Shown here: in pieces, positions 36,863 to 47,569 of the stretch | Layout: every line of letters begins with the position of its first letter | How positions within the stretch are numbered: the stretch's first letter is position 1 | Assembly (NCBI GenBank): GCA_009667805.1 | Contig: CM019068.1 | Span: 10,417,950-10,481,949, forward strand | DNA length: 64,000 nucleotides | Origin: Leptobrachium leishanense | Lineage: Eukaryota; Chordata; Amphibia; Anura; Megophryidae | Direction of reading: 5' to 3' | The notes under the pieces: model-generated | Database searches by the model: none | Told to the model about the DNA's origin: nothing | What the model saw: only the letters and a program-made list of their open reading frames with translations | Position numbers and translations under genes: made by a program

Positions 36863-37830
36863 TAGGGATGCACCGATACCACTTTAAGACCGCGTACGAG
36901 TACCGATACTTTTGTTCAAGTACTCACCGATACCAATTACCGATACTTCTATTTTATGTCATGTGACCGCTTTCCAATAAGAACAGACCTTCTATAAAGC
37001 CCCCAGGTCTCATGGATATTGCCCCAGCTCATGGATATGTCCCCCTTGCTCATGGATATGCCCCCCTTGCTAATGGATATGCCCCCCTTGCTCATGGATA
37101 TGCCGCCCCCTTGCTCATGGATATGCCGCCCCCTTGCTCATGGATATGCCGCCCCCCCCTTGCATGGATATGCCCCCCCTTGCTCATGGATATGCCCCCC
37201 ACTCTCCGCTCATACTTACCTTCCTTCAGCGCCGCCGGTAAAGTCTTCGCGCGCGCGCGCTCGCTCGCTCCTTGGAAGGACCCCAGCCGCGACCACGTGG
37301 GACCATGTGATCGCGGCTGGGGTCCTTCCAACGAGCGCGCGCGCGGGAACTTTCCGGCGTCGCTGAAGGAAGGTAAGTATGAGCGGAGACCAGCTGCAGG
37401 GCCTGTCCGAATGCTCTACCTGCATTCGGACAGGCCCTGCAGCTGCTCACTTTGTTTAATACTTACCTTCCTTCAGCGACGCCGGGAAAGTTCCCGCGCG
37501 CGCGCTCGTTGGAAGGACCCCAGCCGCGATCACATGGTCCCACGTGGTCGCGGCTGGGGTCCTTCCAAGGAGCGCGCGCGCGAAGACTTTACCGGCGGCG
37601 CTGAAGGAAGGTAAGTATTAAACACAGGGCGGAGAGCAGCTCCAGGGGCGGCTGTCCAAATGCCGATAGAGCATTCGGACAACCGCCGCAGCCCCTCGGA
37701 TACCGGCAAGCCGGCTCAATGCCGGCTTCCGGTATCGGAAAAAAATATCGGGGGTACTGCACGAGTACCAAGTACTCCTGCAGTACCCGGTATCGGCACC
37801 GATATCGATACTAGTATCGGTGCAACCCTA
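36863..37830. mobile_element. hAT-type MITE with nested palindrome, 968 bp
   Basis: Termini TAGGGATGCACCGATAC and GTATCGGTGCAACCCTA, flanked by the exact 8-bp duplication TTCAATAC (36855-36862 and 37831-37838), the hAT size. Inside are six to eight CATGGATATGCCCCCCTTGC-like units at 37012-37200, then a fold-back of about 405 bp (37212-37618). Each arm of the fold-back contains its own hairpin (GGACCCCAGCCGCGA .. TCGCGGCTGGGGTCC). No transposase is present. It splits or abuts the 52-bp minisatellite. Confidence 0.92.
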
Positions 37831-37874
37831 TTCAATACATAACATTAAAATATACAAATAAAACCTGAATCATG

Positions 37875-38375
37875 GGGCATGACACAGGCATTATGCGGCA
37901 CATACAGATACAAGGTGTTGCTGTAATTTCCATACACAGGCATTATGCAGCACATACAGATACAAGGTGTTGCTGTACTTGCCATACACAGGCATTATGT
38001 GGCACATACAGATACAAGGTGTTGCTGTAATTGCCATACACAGGCATTATGCAGCACATACAGATACAAGGTGTTGCTGTAATTGCCATACACAGGCATT
38101 ATGCAGCACATACAGATACAAGGTGTTGCTGTAATTACCATACACAGGCATTATGCGGCACATACAGATACAAGGTGTTGCTGTAATTACCATACACAGG
38201 CATTATGCAGCACATACAGATACAAGGTGTTGCTGTAATTGCCATACACAGGCATTATGCAGCACATACAGATACAAGGTGTTGCTGTAATTACCATACA
38301 CAGGCATTATGCAGCACATACAGATACAAGGTGTTGCTGTAATTACCATACACAGGCATTATGCAGCACATACAG
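37875..38375. repeat. 52-bp minisatellite, block 2 (about 10 copies)
   Basis: Same unit as 36195-36500, with ATTGCC/ATTACC/ATTTCC and GCAGCAC/GCGGCAC variants. Confidence 0.95.
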
Positions 38376-38759
38376 ATATTTGTATTTCATGTGCTGCCCA
38401 TCAGTAAGGAAAGTAAAGCGAGGCAGACAAGGCAAACCTAAAGGCTGTTGCGGGGTGGTGTGCGGTGCCTCCCATAACACCCCGAGGCACAGGCGTGTAT
38501 GTGGCAGCAGTGGTAATGCCAGGCTGTGGATGTTCCTCCACTCAGTCCTACGCGGACACTGAACACGCAACACCGGGAATAAAGAGGGGATGGGTCTCGG
38601 TCTCCTGCGACAGTCTGAGATTAAGCTTCCCTTTCGGGAAAAAAACACCAAAAACAAAGACGATAAATAAACGTGTCGTGCCAGACTTCCGATCGCCAGG
38701 TCGCTCAGTGTCCGCCAGGTCCCAGCCTGGCCAGGTCCCAGCCAAACAGGAAAGGTTAA

Positions 38760-39166
38760 GGCTAGGGTCAGACGAATACATTTTTCACGTCTACCATCAA
38801 AAACGTGTGTTGATGCGTCCGAATGCATTTTTTTCCACGGAAGACGTGATAGCGGTCATATGACGTGCAATTTCGGCCGTGATTTCATACGGATCCAAAC
38901 CAGGAAACCTTTTGCGTCTGGACGTTATGTTGGCCGGACATGAGCAGTGTCTCCTAATCACGCACACACACACCGCTATGTGGCGCAGTGCACTCTGTAC
39001 GTCAGTACTAGCGGTTCGACGTTCTTGCAAAAATGCGTTCATTTGCCGCTTGCGTTGCGCGGCTGAACTTCGTGTGTGGGCCTGCGATGGACATCATTTG
39101 CTGCTACCACGGCCGTAATAAAGTGCGGCTAAACGCACGTTCGCACTGCGTTCGTCTGACCCAGCC
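38760..39166. mobile_element. Harbinger-type MITE, 407 bp
   Basis: Inverted termini GGCTAGGGTCAGACGAA and TTCGTCTGACCCAGCC flanked by TAA on both sides (38757-38759, 39167-39169), the PIF/Harbinger TWA duplication. The interior is CG-rich with ACGT words and no ORF of note. Related to 59249-59539. Confidence 0.85.
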
Positions 39167-40315
39167 TAAAAGCGACCAAACCACGTTCAATGGTGTGAAA
39201 AAAAAAAAGCCATCGCAAATAAACCAAGCTCATAGTATCGGACGGCACGAGACCCCCAGGACCCCCTAAAACCATATCCACATTTATTTATTTATTTTTA
39301 GATCTTTTGCTAGTTTTGCAAATTCACCTTTTTGTGTATAGCGCTGCAGGAAGCTGTGACGCCGTACACATAATATAACCCAAAATATATAGAGTCCTCA
39401 ACGCCCCCTGTATGTATACAAGCAGCCAACCTCGTATAAGACCCTCTACGACAGCCCCCCCCCCCTGCAATACGTTGAATTCTTTGAGTGCAATGGATGG
39501 GCAGAGGATCATGGGAGTTGCAGTTCTGAAACATTTAGATATGAGTTTACACGGCTTGTGTTCTCTTATTTCTCACCAACTCCACTGTACAGCGCTACAG
39601 AACGAGTTGGCATCACAAATCCCATCAATCTATACGCACACAGCTTGATAGATCGTGCCAGCGGCCGCCTGATCGCTCGTGAATCCCTGGAAAGGCTGGT
39701 GGTGGGAGTTCCAGTCCCTGGTGGCTGCAGACAGAGACCCCCCCCCCCCCCTCCTTTGCTGTAAGTACCTATTGTTTCCCCAGGAAGATAATACTCTGAA
39801 AAGAGAAGATTTCCTGCCGAGAAGGACCTTCCCACCAGGGTCCACACTCTGGAAAGACACCCCCCCCCCCTCAGGCAGGAGGTTATTGAAGAGGTTAGCT
39901 GTGGGGGGGGGGGGGGTTAACCCTTGCTGTCTGCTGCAGCTCAATAGCCCTAAACACACCATTGTAATCCCAAATTAAGAATAAGTGCTGGATCTGCTCA
40001 TGTTTTACCCCAGTGTGAGGCAGATTCCTTGTGAAGGAATCATTAATGCACATGGAATGTATGGGACAACATGATCGCACGGGCAGGTGGGGGGGCATCT
40101 CGCGGGGTATTTAGGGCGAGCAATGCCCGAGACCAGAGGATGCTCTGAATCTGCCCTTTAACGTGTAAAGGGGGGGGGGGGGGTTGCAAATGTTGATCAA
40201 TCACCATGGAAACCGGTGGGAACGAACCAGCTGCTTCTGTTAGTTTTCTGAGCGATTGAACTTTGTCTTGATTTACAGTTACATTTCTCACCAGAACAAG
40301 AGATTATATAGAACG
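39167..40315. other. mixed unassigned stretch with one MITE remnant
   Basis: Minus-strand copy of the GAACTGCAACTCCCATGATC MITE at about 39445-39530, fragments of L2 tail (ACTGTACAGCGCTACAGAAC at 39583), and poly-C/poly-G runs at 39740, 39858, 39902 and 40171. No gene. Confidence 0.45.
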
Positions 40316-40881
40316 TCCTGTGAGCCGGGCCCTCTGCTCCTCTAGATTGTAAACTCCTGTGAGCCGGACCCTCTGCTCCTCTAGATTGTAAACTCCTGTG
40401 AGCCGGGCCCTCTGCTCCTCTAGATTGTAAACTCCTGTGAGCCGGGCCCTCTGCTCCTCTAAGATGTAAACTCCTGTGAGCCGGACCCTCTGCTCCTCTA
40501 GATTGTAAACTCCTGTGAGAGCCGGGCCCTCTGCTCCTCTAGATTGTAAACTCCTGTGAGCCGGACCCTCTGCTCCTCTAGATTGTAAACTCCTGTGAGC
40601 CGGACCCTCTGCTCCTCTAGATTGTAAACTCCTGTGAGCCGGGCCCTCTGCTCCTCTAGATTGTAAACTCCTGTGAGCCGGACCCTCTGCTTCTCTAGAT
40701 TGTAAACTCCTGTGAGCCGGACCCTCTGCTCCTCTAAAGATTGTAAGCTCCTGTGAGCCGGACCCTCTGCTTCCTCTAGATTGTGAACTCCTGTGAGCCG
40801 GGCCCTCTGCTCCTCTAGATTGTAAACTCCTGTGAGCCGGACCCTCTGCTACTCTAGATTTGTAGAGCTTCCTGTGAGGCC
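40316..40881. repeat. 39-bp minisatellite, left part (about 14 copies)
   Basis: Unit with CTCTAGATTGTAAACTCCTG and TGAGCCGGACCCTCTGCTC; GGACC/GGGCC alternates. Interrupted by the gypsy element at 40882-45715; the array continues at 45716. The last unit before the LTR has several extra bases (ATTTGTAGAGCTTCCTG). Confidence 0.95.
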
Positions 40882-41128
40882 TGTTTATGATCTCTGCTTG
40901 TTCAGATATGAGGCTGGGCTGTCAGGTTCACCATTGCTTTATTGCAGGACACTTACTGTTATATACAGGCTTGGATAACTGCAGGAACACAGGATCATGC
41001 ATCTGCCTTCATTACTGCATCACACTAACTGACCCTGAAGATGGCTGCCGTGCCCTCTGACCTGTGTCATCCTGGGCGGAGCCACTAGTTAAAGTGATAG
41101 CACAGGTTTAGTATAGTCAGCTATAACA
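40882..41128 (-). repeat. gypsy 3' LTR (left copy)
   Basis: Starts TGTTTATGATCTCTGC and ends GCTATAACA on plus. Differs from the right LTR by one inserted T near the start and about two substitutions (GATCATGC against GATCCTGC, GATAGCAC against GATATCAC). Such similarity implies recent insertion. Confidence 0.94.
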
Positions 41129-41144
41129 CCTTCCTCCCCACCCC
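41129..41144 (-). other. gypsy polypurine tract
   Basis: Minus strand GGGGTGGGGAGGAAGG directly before the 3' LTR: the plus-strand DNA synthesis primer expected of LTR elements. Confidence 0.85.
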
Positions 41145-41254
41145 AAAAACAAAACCAGAACAACATAACAAAAACCTAGTAACAAATCAACAACCAGAAC
41201 AATCGAACACAGTTCATCTGAGGAACTTGGAGAGTGTCACTGAAAAACTGATGA

Positions 41255-43474
41255 CTAGTCTTCTGAAGAAAATTGCGGGGCCAAATCATCATCCACATCT
41301 TTCTGGGCCCTACGCGAGGACCGACGGAAGTCTCTTATCCGTTCTTGAAGAAGTAAGCGGTCAGGAGGGCGTCGGTGACGTTGGGGACGTCCACCAGCAG
41401 GCGGGGTGTTGGAGGCGGTAGGATTGGATGAAAGATCAACTGGTGGGGTCAAGGAGGGTACAGAGGGGTCAGGGGGAACCTCTGAACCAGAGTCACAAAT
41501 ACCCACAGGAGACGAGTCCAAAGTTTCCGAGTCAACCCAGACACCATTCCAGATGTCCTCCGACGCATTAGATGTGGACACCGGACCCCGTAGGGTTGGG
41601 GACGTTAAGGGTTCAGGCACCCGTAAACGAGACCGTAGCTGGTCTACATGTCGTCTGGTAATGGAACCATCTTCCAGGCGGACTCTGTACATCTTGGGTC
41701 CCAAAGATTCTGCAACGGTAGCAGGCAGCCACCGACTGTTGGCAGATCCATACGATCGAGTCCAGACCTCCTGGTGGGTTGCAAAAACAGGAGACTCTTT
41801 GGACTTCACCATCTTTTCTTGGGATTGTAATACATGTTCATGAACCGTCTGAGGGCGAAGCATGTCAAAAGCAGTCCATGGCTGTCTTCCCAACATAAGC
41901 TCAGCTGGTGTCGTACCAGTGGTGGCATGTGGTGTAGTTCTGTAAGTAAACAGGAAAGAGTCTAACTGCTGAGGCGATATGGACCTCTGGCTAGTCACAG
42001 CCACTGAGGCCTTGAAATAGTTCTTGAAAGTTTGTACAAACCGCTCTGCTTGCCCATTGGTGGGGTGATAGGGGGCGGTTAATTTGTGCTTGATATTATG
42101 CACCGTAACAAAACTCTGGAACTCCTGACTTGTGAATTGGGCACCATTATCTGTGACAATCTCCCTGGGATACCCAAACGAAGCAAAAAGATGCAATAAT
42201 ATGGCAACTGTTGCCTTTGTAGTCAGCTGGGTAACTGGAATGACCTCTGGCCATTTTGAGTGGGCATCAATTATAATCAAGAAGGTTTGTCCCCTTATGG
42301 GACCCGCAAAATCCAAGTGAAGGCGAAACCAGGGAACCGTGGGCCAAGTCCAGGGTTGAATGCATCCTCGAGGAGGGTCTCTGGCAGTTTGTGCACATCC
42401 TACACAAGCATTGACATATGCCGTGATATCTGCATCTATGTTCGGCCACCACACATAGCCCCTTGCTTTCTGTTTCATCCGCGTGGTTCCAGGGTGACCA
42501 GTATGTAGCAAGTCCAAGATGTGTCTCTGGAGGGTTTTTGGAATGACCACTCGGTCTCCCCATAAGACACAATTATCCTTCACAAACAATTCCATTCGCT
42601 TCCTGTAGTAAGGTTCATGTTCCTGTGATACCGTCGCAGGCCAGCCGTCTCGTATAAAGGTAAGCACGTTTGTCAGAAGGGTATCCTTCACAGTATGGGC
42701 TGCTATCTCTCTGGAAGTAAGGAGGTGTGAGGTGGTGTACCTACAACTCTTGACTGATGGTGTCGACTCTAGAGGCAGTTCTGTGAGACGGGACATTGCA
42801 TCTGCATTTGCATTGTCATCATGACTTCGATACTGTATGCGGTAGCTGTATGCTCCCAAGAACAGGGCGTAGCGCTGGAGACGGGCTGCAGTTGTCTGAG
42901 AGATTCCTTTGTCAGGGCTAAAAATTTGAAGAAGCGGTTTATGATCCGTTAATATGGTAAACTCTCTACCATACAGGTAAAGGTGAAACTTCCGAATTGC
43001 CCATATCAATGCAAGTGCCTCTTTATCAATTTGAGAGTAATTGCTCTCTGTCTTCGTCAAGGATCTGGAGGCGAAGGCCACCGGTTTCTCAGAGCCATCC
43101 GGTAGGATGTGGGAAAGAACAGCGCCCAGACCATAAGGAGAGGCATCACAAGCCAGGGTGAGAGGCTTCTGGAGGTCGTAGTGCACAAGCATACGTGACG
43201 CTAACAGTTTCCGTTTAGAGGACTCAAAAGCATGTTGACATTTAGCTGACCAGTCCCACCTGGAGTGTTTCTCCAGGAGCTTATGCAGTGGAAACAATGT
43301 ATGAGCAAGGTCTGGAAGAAATTTATTATAGTAGTTAAGCAGGCCAAGGTAGGATCGTAGTTGATGGACACTTGTTGGGGCTGGAGCTTTGACTAAAGCA
43401 TCGACCTTGTCTTCAACAGTATGAATGCCCTCTGCATCTACTAAGTGGCCACAAAACTCCAATTTAGGCACCAT
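41255..43474 (-). pseudogene. gypsy pol fragment: RNase H and integrase
   Basis: 739 codons open from 43474. RT thumb/connection and RNase H (LACDASPYGLGAVLS near residue 107, LTDHKPLL near 175), then integrase with an HHCC zinc site (H324, H327, C357, C360), catalytic core residues in LHLDFAGP, TDNGAQF and GQAERF, and a GPY/F-like C-terminal module (LGPKMYRVRLEDGS). Ends shortly before the polypurine tract; no chromodomain seen. It is out of frame with the upstream RT part by a shift near 43475-43490. Style is like Mag/K02A2.6-type elements, from memory. Confidence 0.9.
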
Positions 43475-43478
43475 GAAT

Positions 43479-43895
43479 TTACATTGTCAAATTTACCTTG
43501 AGACCTTGGTCCTGAAGTCTTTGTAAAACGAGCTCTACATTCTGCTTGTGTTCTTGGTCCGTGCGACCAGTGATGAGCATGTCGTCTAATAGACACTGAG
43601 TGAAGGGAATGTCTGCTAAAATTTCATCCATCTTTCTTTGCCAGATGGCTGGTGCAGATGCAATGCCAAACACCATTCGATTGTATTCGTACAAACCCCT
43701 GTGAGTGTTAATGGTGAGGTATTTTCGAGAAGAGGGGTGGACCTCAAACTGTAAGTAAGCTTGTCGTAGATCAATCTTGGTGAACTTTTGTCCCCCAGCA
43801 AGTGAAGCGAAAATGTCATCTACTCTGGGTAGAGGATACTGGTCAACCTCCAGTTGGCTATTCAGCACCATGCGAAAATCCCCACAGATGCGCAA
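43479..43895 (-). pseudogene. gypsy pol fragment: reverse transcriptase core
   Basis: 138 codons. IDLRQAYLQFEVHPSSRKYL at residues 41-60, MVFGIASAPAIWQRKMDEIL, and the catalytic LLDD at 102-105 (in place of YVDD). Frameshifts separate it from the segments on both sides. Confidence 0.9.
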
Positions 43896-43896
43896 T

Positions 43897-44384
43897 TCAC
43901 CATTTTGATTTTTTTACTGGAACAATAGGTGATGCCCAAGCACTGCGCTCTACCTTGGAAATGACACCCTGTTCTTCTAGCCGGATTAGTTCAGCGTCCA
44001 CTCCCGCTCTAAGGGCAAACGGTACTGTCCGAGCCTTGAAGAATTTGGGATGAGCATCCGGTTTCAGCTTGAGCCTCACACAGTCATTTTTGATTTTCCC
44101 TAACTCGTCAACGAAAACCTCAGGGAAACGCTGTTTTAGGATTCCACCCATCCATCATCATGTCCTGACGGAACTGTCAGGGTGTTGCAAGGATTCTTGA
44201 TGATATCTGGCATTCCCAGATGAGTGATCCAATCTCTGCCAAAGAGAGGCGGTCCTCCGTTTCTCAGGATATATAGTGGTAGTCTCTTTGTCTGGCCCTT
44301 GTATGATACCTTTACCTTTGCAAAACCAAGTGGATGGAGTACTTGCATTGAGTAGGTCTGCAGCTTTATTGGAGTGGGGCGCAC
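43897..44384 (-). pseudogene. gypsy pol fragment: protease end and RT start
   Basis: Two overlapping frames (44136-44384 and 43897-44151). The first reads PLFGRDWITHLG, the protease-to-RT linker. The second reads FKARTVPFALRAGVDAELIR and GVISKVERSAWASPIVPVKK, the start of RT. The order is right but the frame is broken at about 44145. Confidence 0.85.
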
Positions 44385-45103
44385 AGTTGCCTGGATCTGA
44401 AGATGTTTCCACTGTTTTGTGTGATAACTGACACTGCAGCTCCTGTATCAACGTCCATCTTTAGTCTCTTCCCTTCAATGGTTACTTGTACTGTCATTGC
44501 AGGGTGTGACGAGTGTATACGATGTATAGATAAACTATGTAATGCCTCATCGTTGTCTGAGTCAGATGAAGATGATGTCAATTTCTGTACCTTGTAAGTC
44601 TTCTTCTTAGGGTACTGCGGCTTTTGTCCTTGTACATTCCTATTACGGCAAACCCGTTGGAGATGGCCCATTTTTCCACATTGATGACAAGGTTGATCCT
44701 TAAACCGACATGTTTTGGAGTCGTGGTCTGTATTACCGCACCGGTAACAAGCTGGCGTGGGTTTGGGTCTGTATCTCCAGTTGGCTGTAGCAACTGCGGT
44801 TCTGAAAACGTCCTCTTTCACCCCTTCTTTGTGGATCTGAGGGTGCAATTCCTCCGTATCCCTGACAGCCATCTCCATGACTGATGCTATCTCAACTGCG
44901 CTTGTAAGGGTGAGTCCCTTTTCTGTCAGAAGTTTCCTTTGAATCGTTTCACTATTCAGTCCCAGGACAAACTTGTCTCTCAAAGCTGTCGGTAGGTACT
45001 CCCCAAATGAACAGGTGGAGGCCAATTTGCGAAGGGCCACCACATAGGCTTTAATCTCACCCGGCTGCTGCTGCCGTGTGATAAAAACGAAATCTTTCTG
45101 CAA
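44366..45103 (-). pseudogene. gypsy gag (nucleocapsid) and protease start
   Basis: 245 codons. A capsid-like segment is followed by two CX2CX4HX4C zinc knuckles at residues 119-132 and 139-152 (CYRCGNTDHDSKTC, CHQCGKMGHLQRVC), then the aspartic protease motif DTG at 219-221 (MDVDTGAAVSVI). The knuckles bind the element's RNA; the protease processes the polyprotein. Confidence 0.9.
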
Positions 45104-45449
45104 TTTCCAGCGGTTTTGGCTGAAAGTGATCCTCTAATAGTTTCAGGAGTTCCTGTAGAGCCTTGCTTGCTGGTTTCTCTGGGAACAGAAGGTCTCTTAG
45201 AGTGTCATATGTGTTAGCCCCCACGGCTGTGAGAAACACTGCAACCTGTCTCTCAGGGGTATGGTGTTAGCACTGAAGTACTGCTCTAATCTCTCAGCCC
45301 AGGAGCTCCAGGAAGTTTTCTCTCCATCAAACTCAGTTAATGTGCCTATCAGTGCCATGATCTTGCTGCTGGATGGCAGTGTGTGCTTTATCTGGCTTTC
45401 AATCCCTGTTTTTTTTTTTTCTTTTCTTCAGGCTGAGCAGACCTTTACA
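45057..45449 (-). pseudogene. gypsy gag N-terminal region
   Basis: Frame 45057-45239 reads LLFPEKPASKALQELLKLLE and FQPKPLEIAERFRFY, a typical retrotransposon capsid segment. The preceding part up to the primer-binding site is readable only in another frame (..ERLEQYF.. near 45280). A frameshift near 45070 joins it to the next gag fragment. Confidence 0.75.
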
Positions 45450-45468
45450 AATCCCATCCTCGTCGCCA
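45450..45468 (-). other. gypsy primer-binding site, tRNA-Ser(GCT)
   Basis: Plus strand reads AATCCCATCCTCGTCGCCA, equal to the 3' acceptor and T-arm end of vertebrate tRNA-Ser(GCT) plus CCA as I remember it. It lies one base inside the 5' LTR, exactly where minus-strand priming starts. Confidence 0.85.
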
Positions 45469-45469
45469 C

Positions 45470-45715
45470 TGTTATGATCTCTGCTTGTTCAGATATGAGG
45501 CTGGGCTGTCAGGTTCACCATTGCTTTATTGCAGGACACTTACTGTTATATACAGGCTTGGATAACTGCAGGAACACAGGATCCTGCATCTGCCTTCATT
45601 ACTGCATCACACTAACTGACCCTGAAGATGGCTGCCGTGCCCTCTGACCTGTGTCATCCTGGGCGGAGCCACTAGTTAAAGTGATATCACAGGTTTAGTA
45701 TAGTCAGCTATAACA
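45470..45715 (-). repeat. gypsy 5' LTR (right copy)
   Basis: TGTTATGATCTCTGCTTG .. GTCAGCTATAACA, with short inverted ends TGTTAT/ATAACA. Promoter elements cannot be singled out by eye. Confidence 0.94.
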
Positions 45716-46073
45716 GAGCCGGACCCTCTGCTCCTCTAGATTGTAAACTCCTGTGAGCGGGCCCCTCTGCTCCTCTAGAGATTGTAAGCTCCTGTGAGCC
45801 GGGCCCTCTGCTCCTCTAGATGTATCCTGTGAGCCGGACCCTCTGCTCCTCCAGATTGTAAACTCCTGTGAGCCGGACCCCCTGCTCCTCCAGATTGTAA
45901 ACTCCTGTGAGCCGGACCCCCTGCTCCTCCAGATTGTAAACTCCTGTGAGCCGGGCCCTCTGCTCCTCTAGATTGTAAACTCCTGTGAGCCGGACCCTCT
46001 GCTCCTCTAGATTGTAAGCTCCTGTGAGCCGGATCCTCTGCTCCTCTAGATTGTAAACTCCTGTGAGCCAAAT
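45716..46073. repeat. 39-bp minisatellite, right part (about 9 copies)
   Basis: Continuation of the array at 40316-40881, with the same GATTGTAAACTCCTGTGAGC unit and several CTCCAGATTG variants. Confidence 0.95.
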
Positions 46074-46844
46074 CAACAGGTGCTCAGGTCTACTGCCCCT
46101 TCACTGCTGGCATACAGCAGACCTGCGCCCCAATTGGCTGAGCGGCCAAGTCAATGCTGGTGCAGCTGCCAGACTGTTCTGAGACCGTTACTTTGGGATA
46201 TTTACTTCTGGTGCTGGATACTCCATCATAACCCGATTAATATAGAAGATATTATCTCGTTATCGTGGAATTGAGCTGCCGTTTCATTATCAGGGATCGT
46301 ACACAAAGTATCAGAGCTCGTCGCAGTCGTCCTGGGGAGGGGGGGGGGGGGGGTTGGACGCTCAGCTTGGCAAGAGTTAAACTCATCTTTCCTGTTCCGG
46401 TGATTTCCACGTCCTGCTATCTCCGGTGAATCCGGGCTGACGTGAGGTCAGGTTCCAGGCTGCCTCCTTGGCAGGGGTCGCCTGGAAAACGTGCAACGGG
46501 ACAGGGACCAGGAAACGGCTCAGACGCCGATAAACAAGAGCAGAGCCAGCAGCGCCGACTCACAGCAAACATCCGCCACGATCGAGGCCGCTACGCTCTG
46601 AGCCCTAAAGCGCATCAATGGGGTCTATAAGGGGGTCCTCGAAGAAAAAGGAAGAAACACAACCTGGACACTGACCCGGTCACTGCCAAAAAAACATCAC
46701 TTTCATCCAAAGCCGACCCAGACTTTTTTTTTTTTTTTTATGTATTTTACAGGGAACGCGTCATCACAAAACAAGACGCAGAACTGAACAAATACATAGA
46801 AAACCATTACATGTGACGTTCCTGCGTTTGCTCCAAAGCATTGG
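46074..46844. other. unassigned stretch
   Basis: No gene recognised. Contains a poly-G run at about 46338 and a poly-T run at 46725-46740. Confidence 0.4.
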
Positions 46845-46990
46845 TGGTCAAACTGCACACCCCCCCCATATGTTTCTGAACTGCAACTCCCACGATCCCC
46901 TGGCCATCTATTGCATTGAAAGAATTATGGGAATTGTAGGCATCGACATCCGGGGGGGGGGGCGCCTGTGAGTTTGACAGCCCTGCACTA
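46845..46990. mobile_element. small MITE with ACT(A/G)CAACTCCCA motif
   Basis: Starts near GGTGGTCAAACTGCACACCC, includes TGTTTCTGAACTGCAACTCC-CACGATC and GAATTATGGGAATTGTAGG (inverted), and ends GTGAGTTTGACAGCCCTGCA. Related copy at 54590-54740 starts AGGGCTGTCAAACTCTGCAC. Confidence 0.75.
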
Positions 46991-47569
46991 AAGCCACAGG
47001 CTACGCAGCAGCTGCAGTAACTTTCTTCCTAGACCAGGAAGTGTTTCAGCCAATCAGGATGCGCGTGAGAAAAGCTTGACTGCAACTCCCAGAAACCCCT
47101 GTGAAGGAGGCATTGCTTTGCCGTGTGCTGTCTATATGGCGGCTGACGAGGGGTCGAATGCAGCACTTTGCAGAAATAAATCACCTTTAAGCAATGGAAA
47201 CTAAGGGGCTCGTTGCACCTGGAGCTCTAAAAGGGAGGGGGGGGGTACCTTCAGCGTTTCCCTGCCACGAGGAACCAATAACGCACAATGCAAACCTTGC
47301 ACGGGGTGTTTTATTTGCTCACCGCCACCTATTTTAAATCAGCTTCCTGACACAAAGGGGGCTTCAATATATCCCATACGATGGCGCAAGGGGCAGCAGT
47401 GAATTTACAGCCATATTATAAGCCAAGGCTAAGAGCCGGACTTAGAACCGACCAGACCGAGAGGCGACTAAACCCAGAGCTGCAGGAACGGGCTGAGCCA
47501 ATCGTATACTGAACACAACGGTATCCGGTTATTCATATACAGTCTAACCTGATCATTAACTGCACAAAA
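46991..47569. other. unassigned stretch
   Basis: No gene recognised; includes a MITE-like phrase GACTGCAACTCCCAGAAACC at 47080. Confidence 0.35.

Larger units (their letters stand above)
40882..45715 (-). mobile_element. Ty3/gypsy LTR retrotransposon, about 4.83 kb
   Basis: Complete element with two near-identical LTRs of about 246 bp, a tRNA-Ser primer-binding site, gag with two CCHC knuckles, protease, reverse transcriptase, RNase H and integrase in the Ty3/gypsy order, and a polypurine tract. It lacks env. Several frameshifts interrupt gag and pol, so this copy looks inactive unless these are sequencing indels. Flanks GAGGCC (left) and GAGCC (right) fit a 5-bp duplication with one extra base. 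It is inserted in a 39-bp minisatellite. Confidence 0.94.

Noticed and set aside
37210..37620. Bidirectional CpG-island promoter (GCGCGC-rich)
   Set aside because: The GC-rich DNA is the palindromic core of a hAT MITE with exact 8-bp target duplications.
45450..45468. Possible tRNA-Ser gene fragment
   Set aside because: Only the 3' 16 bases plus CCA are present and they adjoin an LTR, so this is a primer-binding site.
40882..45715. Endogenous retrovirus with env
   Set aside because: Short LTRs, integrase ending just before the polypurine tract and no env-like frame; Ty3/gypsy retrotransposon fits better.
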